Positions 50,313 to 58,892 of a stretch of 64,000 bases of DNA are shown one piece after another. Source of the stretch: Lysinibacillus sp. G4S2. GTDB lineage: Bacteria > Bacillota > Bacilli > Bacillales_A > Planococcaceae. The number at the start of each line of letters is the position of its first letter. Position 1 is the first letter of the stretch. The stretch is from the NCBI RefSeq assembly GCF_030348505.1, contig NZ_JAUCFJ010000002.1, positions 1,306,001 to 1,370,000 on the forward strand, in the 5' to 3' direction. The notes below the pieces were generated by a model, which had not been told where the DNA came from, did no database searches, and was given only the letters and a program-made list of their open reading frames with translations. Position numbers and translations under genes: made by a program.

Positions 50313-51358
50313 TGTCAAATCGTGTCATTAATATACTCGTTCCTATCATCTCTATCATTATCGGTTTAATTGTTGGGGCTATCGTAATGTTAGTCAGCGG
50401 TTATGACCCAGTACAAGGTTATAGCGCCCTTTGGACAGGTATTTTTGGAGATTCATATTCAATTGGGAACACAATCCGTCAAATAACACCGTATATATTG
50501 GCAGGTCTTGCAGTAGCATTTGCCTTCCGTACAGGTTTATTCAACATCGGTGTTGAAGGTCAGCTAATTTTAGGTTGGCTAGCAGCAGCTTGGGTAGGAT
50601 ATGCATTTGAATTACCTAAAATTATTCACATACCATTAGCATTACTTGCGGCTGCAGCTGCTGGTGCATTTTGGGCCTTTATTGCAGGTTTCTTAAAAGC
50701 GAAATTTAAAGTCCACGAAGTAATTGCGACAATTATGTTAAACTATACTGCACTTTATATTGCGAATGCAGTAATTAAAAAATTGTCTGATGGAAGCTTT
50801 AAAACAGAACGAATTCATGAATCAGCTTCTTTACGTTCTCCGTTTTTAAGAGAGCTTACAGACAATTCAAGTCTTCACTATGGGATCATTGTTGCACTGT
50901 TAATGGTAGTTGTTATGTGGTTCATATTAGAAAAAACAACACGTGGCTACGAGCTAAAAGCGGTAGGCTTTAACAAACATGCTGCAGAGTATGCTGGTAT
51001 GAGCGTTAACAAAAACATTATTTTAGCTATGACGATTTCAGGTATGTTCGCCGGTCTTGGTGGTGCGATGGAGGCACTAGGTACTTTCCAAAACGCTTCT
51101 ATTAAAGCAGGCTTTACTGGAATAGGTTTCGATGGTATCGCCGTTGCCTTACTTGGTGCCAATACGCCACTTGGGGTTGTATTTGGGGCTTCATTATTCG
51201 GCTCACTTAAATACGGAGCGCTAAATATGCCGAATGCTGCTGGTATTCCAGAGGAAATCGTATCTATTATTATCGCGTTAATTATTTTCTTCGTAGCATC
51301 AGGCTACATTATTCGAGTAGGTTTACAAAAGTTAAGCAAGAAAAAGGAGGGGCAATAA
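50312..51358 (+). CDS. nupP: Nucleoside ABC transporter permease 1
   Basis: This 348-residue BPD_transp_2-family permease has about eight to ten hydrophobic helices. It contains FRTGLFNIGVEGQL (about 71-84) and GFNKHAAEYAGM, the conserved cytoplasmic loop that contacts the ATPase. Start ATG overlaps the nupO stop (TAATG), and nupQ follows after one base. The three genes form a translationally coupled transporter core. Confidence 0.93.
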   Translation: MSNRVINILVPIISIIIGLIVGAIVMLVSGYDPVQGYSALWTGIFGDSYSIGNTIRQITPYILAGLAVAFAFRTGLFNIGVEGQLILGWLAAAWVGYAFELPKIIHIPLALLAAAAAGAFWAFIAGFLKAKFKVHEVIATIMLNYTALYIANAVIKKLSDGSFKTERIHESASLRSPFLRELTDNSSLHYGIIVALLMVVVMWFILEKTTRGYELKAVGFNKHAAEYAGMSVNKNIILAMTISGMFAGLGGAMEALGTFQNASIKAGFTGIGFDGIAVALLGANTPLGVVFGASLFGSLKYGALNMPNAAGIPEEIVSIIIALIIFFVASGYIIRVGLQKLSKKKEGQ

Positions 51359-51359
51359 C

Positions 51360-52319
51360 ATGAGCTTTTTAGAAATGTTATATTTCATCATCCCTTCTGC
51401 AATTCTTTATGCAACACCTTTAATATTTACTGCAATCGGTGGTGTATTCTCTGAACGTTCTGGTGTTGTAAATATCGGACTAGAAGGTTTAATGATTGTT
51501 GGGGCATTTGTTGGTATTTATGTCAATTTAGAATATGCTTCAACATTCGGTGCAGCAACAATTTGGGTAGCGATGCTTGCAGCTGTCATTGTTGGAGGAA
51601 TTTTCTCACTTCTCCATGCTGTTGCTTCGATCTCATTCCGTGCTGATCAAACGGTGTCAGGGGTTGCTATCAATTTACTAGGTTTAGCAGTATCCGTATT
51701 CTTGGTGAAAATGATTTATGATAAAGGTCAAACAGATATGATTACCCGATCAATAGACCGTTTTGGTATCCCTTATTTACAAGATATCCCGTTCTTTGGT
51801 CCATTATTATTCCGTGATGTCTATAGTACGTCAATTTTAGCTTTTGCAGTAGCTATTGGTGCATGGTTTATCATTTATAAAACACCATTTGGGTTACGTT
51901 TACGTGCTGTCGGTGAACATCCAATGGCTGCAGATACGATGGGCGTAAATGTTAATAAAATGCGCTATATTGCTGTTGTTATCTCTGGTGCATTAGGTGG
52001 TCTTGGTGGTGCAGTATACGCACAATCAATTACACTTAATTTCTCACATGCAACAATTGCTGGTCAAGGCTTTATGGCGATTGCGGCAATGATTTTTGGT
52101 AAATGGCATCCAATTGGTGCTTTAGGTGCGGCATTATTCTTTGGAGTAGCGCAAACGTTAAGTATTGCAGGGAGCGGAATTCCTTATGTTCAAGACATTC
52201 CTTCAGTATACCTACAAATTTTACCGTACGTATTAACAATCTTTGCATTAGCAGGATTTATCGGTAAAGCGAATGCACCAAAGGCTAGCGGACAACCTTA
52301 TATTAAAGGGAAACGCTAA
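51360..52319 (+). CDS. nupQ: Nucleoside ABC transporter permease 2
   Basis: This 319-residue partner permease of the same family has ERSGVVNIGLEGLM (about 30-43) and the ATPase-contact loop GEHPMAADTMGVNV (about 188-201). It has about eight hydrophobic segments. It ends the operon, and a strong terminator follows. In Bacillus subtilis nupNOPQ is at another locus, so its place here after ymfC is a difference in order. Confidence 0.93.
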   Translation: MSFLEMLYFIIPSAILYATPLIFTAIGGVFSERSGVVNIGLEGLMIVGAFVGIYVNLEYASTFGAATIWVAMLAAVIVGGIFSLLHAVASISFRADQTVSGVAINLLGLAVSVFLVKMIYDKGQTDMITRSIDRFGIPYLQDIPFFGPLLFRDVYSTSILAFAVAIGAWFIIYKTPFGLRLRAVGEHPMAADTMGVNVNKMRYIAVVISGALGGLGGAVYAQSITLNFSHATIAGQGFMAIAAMIFGKWHPIGALGAALFFGVAQTLSIAGSGIPYVQDIPSVYLQILPYVLTIFALAGFIGKANAPKASGQPYIKGKR

Positions 52320-52346
52320 GAACAAAACATATAATCTTCTATCACT

Positions 52347-52377
52347 AAAGACTGGGCGAAACTGCCCAGTCTTTTTT
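52347..52377 (+). terminator. Terminator after the nup operon
   Basis: AAAGACTGGGC and GCCCAGTCTTTTTT form an 11-bp stem with a 6-base loop and a T run. Confidence 0.92.
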
Positions 52378-52448
52378 CCTTGTACATATCTCGAACGTTT
52401 GGGAAAATAATGGTTGGAGGTTAATCAATGACAAAGGTTTTCGTCAAG

Positions 52449-52560
52449 GCTAAAGTGCTACATCCTCTAGGTCGCTTCGATTCCTCGGGCAAAAGTGGAG
52501 GAGCGCTTACTTTTGCTTCGGGCTCTCCGGCGTTTGTTGGATGTAAACGAGCGCTTTAGC
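52449..52560. repeat. GC-rich inverted-repeat element
   Basis: The left arm GCTAAAGTGCTACATCC (52449-52465) faces a right arm of GGATGTA and GCGCTTTAGC (52539-52560, split by five bases). The interior (TCGCTTCGATTCCTCGGGC...GCTTCGGGCTCTCCGG) is much richer in G+C than its surroundings. It looks like a dispersed structured repeat, but this is the only copy in the window. The rest of the 52378-52714 gap shows nothing coding. Confidence 0.6.
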
Positions 52561-52714
52561 GCATTTGTTCCTAGTATGAACTGGTTAATCAACAAAACTA
52601 ATGTAATTTTACATATTTATATACATACTTTGGATTCTTTTTGCAATTATAGACAATAGACATGTATAGTATGTGTAGTACATTGTTATATTAAGAAAGA
52701 TAGGAGGGTTCCAT

Positions 52715-53986
52715 ATGTTTAAAACAATACCTTTTGCAAAAGGTGTCAATTTGCATATCCGACAAACAACCCAATTTAAAACCGTAAATTTTTCAATAAA
52801 ATGGAGAAGAGCATTAACGGCTACAAATGCGTCTGAACGCACCGTGTTAACAAATGTATTGCAGCACAGTAATGCCAAATTTACGACAACAGCCGCATTC
52901 CGTAGCTTTTTAGATGACTTATATGGCACAGTGTTGTATTTTGACACATCTAAGCGTGGCAATGAACATACAGTCCTGATGAATGTAGAAGCTGTTAATG
53001 ATCATTTCTTGGCAAATACAAGTGTTTTAAATGAAGTACTTGGTTTATTGCACACAGCAATATTTGAACCGAATTTAGAAAACGGTGTATTTAAGGAATC
53101 TATTGTGGAACGTGAAAAGAAAACGGTTATTCAGCGTATTGAATCCATTTTTGACGATAAATCTCGTTTTGCACAGCAACGCCTTCAGCAAATTTTACGA
53201 CCGAATGAACCGGCATCTATTTCTGCTAATGGAACTGTCGAGGACATTCAAAATATTACCTCAACATCATTGTTTGAAGCATATCAATCCATGCTTGCTA
53301 ACGATAAAATAGACATTTATGTCGCAGGTGATATCAATGAAGAAGAAATAGTAGAGAAGTTGAAAAAAGCGCTACCATTTAATGATCGTACACCTGAAGA
53401 AATTCCTGCTGTACTTCCACAACAGCATCCACAAAATGATTATGTACGTGAACAACAAGACATGAAGCAAGGAAAGATGCATATTGGCTTTAGTACACCA
53501 GTACGATTTGGTGATCCGGATTTCGCAAAAATGCAAATCTTTAACGGCGTTTTTGGTGGTTATCCTCATGCCAAATTATTTATGAATGTTCGTGAAAAGG
53601 AAAGTTTAGCTTACTATGCGTCTAGTTCATATGCATCACATTATGGTTTAGTCTTTGTAGTGTCTGGCATCGAACCAAAGAATGAAGAAAAAGCACTATC
53701 GCTTATTAAGGAACAACTTGCTGTTATGCAAGCAGGCGATATTACAAATTTAGAATTAGAGCAAACAAAGGCAATGCTGACGAATCAGCTAAAAGAATCA
53801 TTGGATTCTGCCCGAGGACAAATAGAAATTTTTGACCAATATAAAGATTTACCTGAGGAATTCGCTGTTGAAGCCTGGGCAAATAAATGGAAAGCTGTTA
53901 CGAAGGAAGATGTTGTTGATATGGCGAAACAAGTACAGCTAGAAGCGGTCTATTTCTTATGTGGAAAGGAGCAAGCCGCACAATGA
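52715..53986 (+). CDS. ymfF: M16-like peptidase lacking the zinc motif (YmfF)
   Basis: This 423-residue protein has the M16 fold, but no HxxEH is found in the N-terminal helix where mlpA and ymfH have it (the region reads NVLQHSNAKFTTTAAF). It is therefore probably the inactive half of a heterodimer with YmfH, as is common in M16 pairs. The C-terminal half keeps REKESLAYYASSSY, the substrate-contact motif. It overlaps ymfH by four bases (ATGA), which fits equal expression. Confidence 0.88.
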   Translation: MFKTIPFAKGVNLHIRQTTQFKTVNFSIKWRRALTATNASERTVLTNVLQHSNAKFTTTAAFRSFLDDLYGTVLYFDTSKRGNEHTVLMNVEAVNDHFLANTSVLNEVLGLLHTAIFEPNLENGVFKESIVEREKKTVIQRIESIFDDKSRFAQQRLQQILRPNEPASISANGTVEDIQNITSTSLFEAYQSMLANDKIDIYVAGDINEEEIVEKLKKALPFNDRTPEEIPAVLPQQHPQNDYVREQQDMKQGKMHIGFSTPVRFGDPDFAKMQIFNGVFGGYPHAKLFMNVREKESLAYYASSSYASHYGLVFVVSGIEPKNEEKALSLIKEQLAVMQAGDITNLELEQTKAMLTNQLKESLDSARGQIEIFDQYKDLPEEFAVEAWANKWKAVTKEDVVDMAKQVQLEAVYFLCGKEQAAQ

Positions 53987-55284
53987 AAACAATTGAATTC
54001 AAACAATTAGATGAAACTTTGTATTATGAAAAATTAGAGAATGGCTTAGATGTCTATATTTTACCAAAAAAAGGCTTTTCAAAAACATTTGTAACGTTCA
54101 CAACTAAGTATGGCTCGATTGACCGTACATTTGTGCCAATTGGTGATTCGGAAAGCATTACTGTACCAGATGGCATTGCCCATTTTTTAGAGCATAAAAT
54201 GTTTGAAAAAGAAGATGGAGATGTCTTCCAAAAGTTTAGTGAATATGGTGCTTCGGCCAATGCCTTTACGTCATTTACACGTACGGCGTATTTATTTTCA
54301 TCGACAGACAATATTTATAAAAGTACTGAAACATTATTAAATTTTGTCCAAGAGCCTTACTTTACAGAAGCTACAGTCAATAAGGAAAAGGGCATTATTG
54401 GGCAGGAAATTACGATGTACGATGATCAGCCAGATTGGCGCCTGTATTTTGGCACAATCGAAAATATGTATCATAATCACCCAGTGAAAATTGATATCGC
54501 TGGTACAATAGAGTCGATTGACGGCATTACGGCGGATCATTTATATACGTGCTACAATACATTTTATCATCCGTCCAATATGTTATTATTTGTCATTGGC
54601 GCCGTAGATCCTAATGAAATGATGACGTATATTCGTGACAATCAAAACAAAAAAGAATTCCCTGAACCAACACCAATTCAACGCTTCTTTGATAAGGAGC
54701 CGACAGAGGTTGCTGTCAAAGAGCGTGAATTGCATATGGATGTACAAAAGCCAAAGGTCTATGTTGGCTTAAAAGCAAAAGAAACAAATCTTTCTGGTCG
54801 TGATATGTTAAAGCATGAGCTGTCTGTTCAAATTGCACTTGAACTTATTTTTGGACGTACATCTAGTTTTTATGAGCGTATTTATGAAGATGGTTTAATT
54901 GATGAAACGTATGCCTTTGATTTTACGTTAGAAAATGGTTTTGGCTTTGCTATGATTGGCTCAGATTCTACAGAGCCAGCTGCATTAGAGAAAGCTATTA
55001 AGGAAGAATTAGCAAAGTATGATGGAGATGCACAATTTGAAAATGCCGATTTAGAACGAGTGAAACGTAAAAAAATAGGTTTCTTCTTACGTGCACTAAA
55101 CTCTATTGAATTTATCGCTAACCAATTTACGCGTTATTCGTTTAATGATATGAATTTGTTCGATGTCGTGCCTGTACTAGAAGAACTGACGATCGATGAT
55201 TTGAAAAAAGCATTTTCTTCGGTTCAAGGCGAGTCTCAACAAACTGTCTTTAAAGTTTTACCTACAGAGAAGGGCGTACAGTGA
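53983..55284 (+). CDS. ymfH: M16 family zinc peptidase (YmfH)
   Basis: This 433-residue protein is the active partner: the zinc motif HFLEH is at 67-71 (H67, E70, H71), and the downstream acidic helix (KGIIGQEITMYDD) supplies the third ligand near 140. The ATG at 53983 follows GGAAAGGAG and overlaps the ymfF stop. An eight-codon upstream reading is inside ymfF and unsupported. It overlaps ymfI by four bases. The substrate is unknown. Confidence 0.93.
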   Translation: MKTIEFKQLDETLYYEKLENGLDVYILPKKGFSKTFVTFTTKYGSIDRTFVPIGDSESITVPDGIAHFLEHKMFEKEDGDVFQKFSEYGASANAFTSFTRTAYLFSSTDNIYKSTETLLNFVQEPYFTEATVNKEKGIIGQEITMYDDQPDWRLYFGTIENMYHNHPVKIDIAGTIESIDGITADHLYTCYNTFYHPSNMLLFVIGAVDPNEMMTYIRDNQNKKEFPEPTPIQRFFDKEPTEVAVKERELHMDVQKPKVYVGLKAKETNLSGRDMLKHELSVQIALELIFGRTSSFYERIYEDGLIDETYAFDFTLENGFGFAMIGSDSTEPAALEKAIKEELAKYDGDAQFENADLERVKRKKIGFFLRALNSIEFIANQFTRYSFNDMNLFDVVPVLEELTIDDLKKAFSSVQGESQQTVFKVLPTEKGVQ

Positions 55285-56009
55285 AAAAGTTTGCCCTCGT
55301 GTTAGGTGCATCAGGTGAGATTGGCCGTGCTATTTGTCAGAGTCTGGCAGAAGATGGTTGGTCCATCTACATACATTTTTCAAACAATGAGAAGGCGGCG
55401 CAGGCTTTATTCTGCTCCCTTTCAGAAAGCTTCCCTGCACAGGAATTTATGCTTGTACAGGGAAATTTTTCGAAAGTATCTGGGGCGCAATCGCTAGCAT
55501 CTCAAATTTTTAATGTGCAAGCGATTGTCTTTGCAAATGGTCAGGCACATTATTCTCTACTTGAAGATACAACGGTGGAGGACATGGATGCATTATGGCG
55601 AGTTCATGTGCAAAATCCAATGCGTCTAACGGCCTTGCTTTCATCAAAGCTTCGCGCTCATGATGTCAGCTATGTCCTGTTTATCGGTTCCATTTGGGGA
55701 GAGGCTGGATCGGCTGGTGAAGCACTTTACGCCACTGTGAAGGGTGCCCAGCATGCTTTTGTAAAGTCATATGCGAAAGAAGCAGCATTGTCACGAATTC
55801 GTGTTAATGCTATTGCACCAGGCTTTATTAATACCTCGATGAACAATCATTTAAGTGAAGAGGAGCTTGAATATGTTATAGAGGACATTCCGTTAGGTTT
55901 AGTTGGACAAACTACGGATGTTGCTGAAATGGTACGTTTCTATCTTTCGGGAAAAGCAGATTATGTAACGGGACAAATAATTCGATTAAACGGTGGCTGG
56001 TACATATAA
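55281..56009 (+). CDS. ymfI: Short-chain dehydrogenase/reductase YmfI
   Basis: This 242-residue SDR has the cofactor motif GASGEIG (9-15), FANGQ in place of the NAG motif, and the catalytic Y150-x3-K154 in YATVKGA. In Bacillus subtilis YmfI is needed for the last step of the 5-aminopentanol modification of elongation factor P, which may be its role here. The GTG start overlaps the ymfH stop, so ymfF-H-I are coupled. Confidence 0.9.
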   Translation: MKKFALVLGASGEIGRAICQSLAEDGWSIYIHFSNNEKAAQALFCSLSESFPAQEFMLVQGNFSKVSGAQSLASQIFNVQAIVFANGQAHYSLLEDTTVEDMDALWRVHVQNPMRLTALLSSKLRAHDVSYVLFIGSIWGEAGSAGEALYATVKGAQHAFVKSYAKEAALSRIRVNAIAPGFINTSMNNHLSEEELEYVIEDIPLGLVGQTTDVAEMVRFYLSGKADYVTGQIIRLNGGWYI

Positions 56010-56053
56010 TTTTCTTTTTTGCACATACTACATGTGTAAAGGAGGAGGAACAT

Positions 56054-56311
56054 ATGACCATTTTAGAAAACTGGCAAAAATGGACATCGTTTTTAGGACA
56101 AAATGTTACGAATGCAGAATCAAGCGGTATGCCAAAGAAATTGATTCAACAGGCTGCTGTACAAATTGGCGAATATTTGGCGACGAATGTCGATCCTAAA
56201 AACGAACAAGAGCGAGTGCTGTCGGATTTATGGGGCGTTGCCTCTGAAGATGAAAAAGAAGCATTGGCGAATTGTGTCGTTAAACTTGTACAAAATAAGC
56301 ATGTGCAGTAA
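56054..56311 (+). CDS. ymfJ: YmfJ, DUF3243 family protein
   Basis: This 85-residue, all-helical protein matches the DUF3243 family found after ymfI in Bacillus subtilis. It has NWQKWTSFLGQNVTNAE and a C-terminal EDEKEALANCVVKLV. The ATG follows GGAGGAGG, and a terminator follows at once. No function is known to me. Confidence 0.87.
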   Translation: MTILENWQKWTSFLGQNVTNAESSGMPKKLIQQAAVQIGEYLATNVDPKNEQERVLSDLWGVASEDEKEALANCVVKLVQNKHVQ

Positions 56312-56341
56312 AAAAAGAGGAGAGCTTATCTCCTCTTTTTT
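56311..56341 (+). terminator. Terminator after ymfJ
   Basis: AAAAAAGAGGAGA and TCTCCTCTTTTTT form a 13-bp stem with a 5-base loop. It ends the ymfF-J operon. The gap to ymfK (56342-56522) is A/T-rich with nothing definite. Confidence 0.92.
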
Positions 56342-56522
56342 CTATATTTTTTGCATGGAAAAGGGAACGTATGTAAGCCTATTTTGAATGCTGCCAAAAA
56401 AAATAGTAAGTTTTTAAAAATAACACCGTAATTCCATATATTCTAACTTTCCATTACATAAAAAATCAGCTATGATGGAACTTATAAAGGGTTTTTTACG
56501 TTAACTAATAGGAAGGGAACGA

Positions 56523-57317
56523 GTGTGTTTGAGCGATTGGTACTTTGAATATGAAATTCAGGTGAATCGCCCTGGATTATTAGGAGATATTACTTCACTT
56601 TTAGGGATGCTTCGTGTCAATATTATTTCGATAAATGGTGTCGATGAGGATCGACGTGGTATGTTAGTGCATACAGACAATGATGGGGCAATTGAGCGTT
56701 TTCGTACAATTGTTTCGACAATGGAACATATTAACGTTACCAAATTTCGACAACCTAAACTCCGTGATCGTTTAGCTCTGAGGCACGGTCATTATATTCC
56801 TCGAGATGCAGATGAAAAAAATACTTTCCGTTTTGTACGAGATGAACTTGGTATTTTAGTTGACTTTATGGCTGAACTCTTTAAAAAAGAGGGGCATAAG
56901 CTCATTGGAATACGTGGAATGCCTCGTGTTGGGAAAACCGAGTCGATTGTAGCGGCTAGTGTATGTGCCAATAAAAAATGGATTTTTTTATCATCTACAA
57001 TGATTAAGCAGACTGTCCGCAATAAACTGGCTGGTGATGAATTCAGTGACAATAATATTTTTATATTAGATGGCATTGTAACACGTCGTTCATCTGATGA
57101 GCGACATTTGCAACTAGTACGTGAAATGATGAGTATGCCTTCTATTAAGGTTGTCGAGCATCCAGATATGTTTATTCAGCATTCAGAATATAAGATAGAG
57201 GATTTTGATTATATCATTGAATTACGTCATCACCCAGATGAAGAAATTACGTATGAGATAATGGAAAAAAACCATATGATGTCCGAATCCGATTCATTTG
57301 GAGGATTTAATTTTTAA
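56523..57317 (+). CDS. ymfK: YmfK-type protein with ACT-like and P-loop-like regions
   Basis: This 264-residue protein corresponds to YmfK (DUF3388). The N-terminus (about 8-60: YEIQVNRPGLLGDITSLLG) reads like an ACT ligand-binding domain. The centre has GMPRVGKTES (about 131-140), which resembles a Walker A motif and is followed by FILDGIV, possibly Walker B. The start could be the GTG at 56523 or the TTG at 56529; both fit the GGAAGGG site. No experimental function is known to me, and a nucleotide-binding role is inference. Confidence 0.8.
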   Translation: MCLSDWYFEYEIQVNRPGLLGDITSLLGMLRVNIISINGVDEDRRGMLVHTDNDGAIERFRTIVSTMEHINVTKFRQPKLRDRLALRHGHYIPRDADEKNTFRFVRDELGILVDFMAELFKKEGHKLIGIRGMPRVGKTESIVAASVCANKKWIFLSSTMIKQTVRNKLAGDEFSDNNIFILDGIVTRRSSDERHLQLVREMMSMPSIKVVEHPDMFIQHSEYKIEDFDYIIELRHHPDEEITYEIMEKNHMMSESDSFGGFNF

Positions 57318-57343
57318 TTTGATATTAAAGTAGGTGTTATGGA

Positions 57344-58249
57344 GTGGCAGAATTAGGGACTCGACTGAAAGAAGCGAGACTGTCTAAAGGCTACAGCTTA
57401 GACGATTTACAAGAAATAACGAAAATTCAAAAACGTTATTTAGTAGGGATTGAAGAGGGCAATTATTCGATTATGCCTGGTTCATTTTATGTACGAGCTT
57501 TTATTAAACAATATGCGGACGCTGTTGGTTTGAACGCTGAGGAAATTTTAGAAACCTATAAGAGCGAATTGCCAGGAACAAAAAATGATCAAGTAAGTCA
57601 ATCGATGACGAATAGCCCAAGTAGAAGAAAAGTTTCAAAGGGCCCTTCCAATAGAATGATGGAGGCAATGCCAAAAATAATCGTTGGTTTATTTATCATT
57701 GTCATTATTGTAGCAATTTGGGTGTTATTGCAATCTAAAAATAAAGCAGGGTCAGACGCTGTTGAGGATACACCTCCAGAAATACAGTATGATAAACAAA
57801 TAAAACCAATCGATAGTGAGAAAGATAAAGAAAAAGAAGATAAAAAAGCTCAAGCAAAAGCTAAACAAGACTCAACAGATTCAGCAGAGAAAAAAACTGA
57901 TGAAAAACCAACTGAAGAGGTTAAGCAATCGATTTCAGCGGGAGCTATTGAAGCGGATGGGGCTACAACTTCTTATACGTTAACAGGTACAGATACATTT
58001 AAAATTCGTATTGAGGTATCAGGTCCTACATTTATCGGTATTCGAAATCAACAACAACAAGAAATCCTAACAGATACACGTGTATATAATGCAGGTGAAG
58101 TAGTGGAATTCGACGCAACATCTCAAAACTACGCCCGTATCCGTTTAGGTAATTCAGCACAAGCTAAGGTATATATTAATGACGAACTTTTAACGTATGC
58201 ACAGCAAATTGTAACGCAAAACATCGTCATCAATTTCAATAAAGAATAG
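57344..58249 (+). CDS. rodZ: RodZ-like cytoskeletal membrane protein (YmfM)
   Basis: RodZ proteins link MreB to the membrane and wall-synthesis machinery. The 301-residue protein has an N-terminal Xre-type helix-turn-helix domain (about 4-70, LGTRLKEARLSKGYSLDDLQ), one transmembrane helix (about 109-128), a Lys/Glu-rich linker and a C-terminal beta domain of the DUF4115 kind (about 205-300). It starts at a GTG and precedes pgsA as in Bacillus subtilis. Confidence 0.92.
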   Translation: MAELGTRLKEARLSKGYSLDDLQEITKIQKRYLVGIEEGNYSIMPGSFYVRAFIKQYADAVGLNAEEILETYKSELPGTKNDQVSQSMTNSPSRRKVSKGPSNRMMEAMPKIIVGLFIIVIIVAIWVLLQSKNKAGSDAVEDTPPEIQYDKQIKPIDSEKDKEKEDKKAQAKAKQDSTDSAEKKTDEKPTEEVKQSISAGAIEADGATTSYTLTGTDTFKIRIEVSGPTFIGIRNQQQQEILTDTRVYNAGEVVEFDATSQNYARIRLGNSAQAKVYINDELLTYAQQIVTQNIVINFNKE

Positions 58250-58277
58250 TAGTCATCTAGTGATGACTACTTTCTTT
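58248..58277 (+). terminator. Short hairpin between rodZ and pgsA
   Basis: AGTAGTCATC and GATGACTACT form a 10-bp stem with a 4-base loop, followed by TTCTTTC. It overlaps the rodZ stop codon and could be a weak terminator or a processing hairpin. Confidence 0.55.
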
Positions 58278-58299
58278 CATCATGAAAGGTGTTAGAAAA

Positions 58300-58878
58300 A
58301 TGAACATTCCAAATAAAATTACCATCTCTCGAATCATACTTATTCCGTTCTTTGTCATTGTGATGATGTTTGATTTCAACTGGGGAACAATGTCACTATT
58401 CGGTGCAGAGATGCCTGTTCATCATTTTATAGGTGCACTTATTTTTATTTTTGCTTCTACAACTGATTGGGTGGATGGTTATTATGCACGTAAGTATAAT
58501 CTTGTGACAACATTTGGGAAATTTTTAGACCCACTAGCTGACAAATTGCTAGTTTCAGCAGCTTTTATTTTAATGGTAGAGCTTGATATGGCTCCTGCCT
58601 GGCTAATAATCATTATTATTAGCCGTGAGTTTGCGGTAACTGGCCTGCGTTTAATATTGGCGGGTGAAGGAGAAGTTGTTGCGGCGAATCAGCTTGGTAA
58701 AATTAAAACATGGACTCAAATTATGGCTATTGCAGCAGCGCTTTTACACAATACAATCTTTACACTGATCGGTATTCCATTTGATGATATTATGCTATAT
58801 ATTGCATTGTTCTTTACACTATGGTCTGGATGGGATTATTTCTATCTAAATCGACGTGTCTTACTTGAGTCTAAATAA
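58300..58878 (+). CDS. pgsA: CDP-diacylglycerol-glycerol-3-phosphate 3-phosphatidyltransferase
   Basis: PgsA makes phosphatidylglycerol phosphate from CDP-diacylglycerol, the product of CdsA encoded at 10.5 kb. From the ATG at 58300 the protein has 192 residues and several membrane helices. The CDP-alcohol motif is complete: DWVDGYYARKYN, then FGKFLDPLADK (about 56-82). A six-codon upstream reading includes the ribosome site AAAGGTG and is not used. Confidence 0.95.
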   Translation: MNIPNKITISRIILIPFFVIVMMFDFNWGTMSLFGAEMPVHHFIGALIFIFASTTDWVDGYYARKYNLVTTFGKFLDPLADKLLVSAAFILMVELDMAPAWLIIIIISREFAVTGLRLILAGEGEVVAANQLGKIKTWTQIMAIAAALLHNTIFTLIGIPFDDIMLYIALFFTLWSGWDYFYLNRRVLLESK

Positions 58879-58892
58879 GGAAGGTCTTGGGG

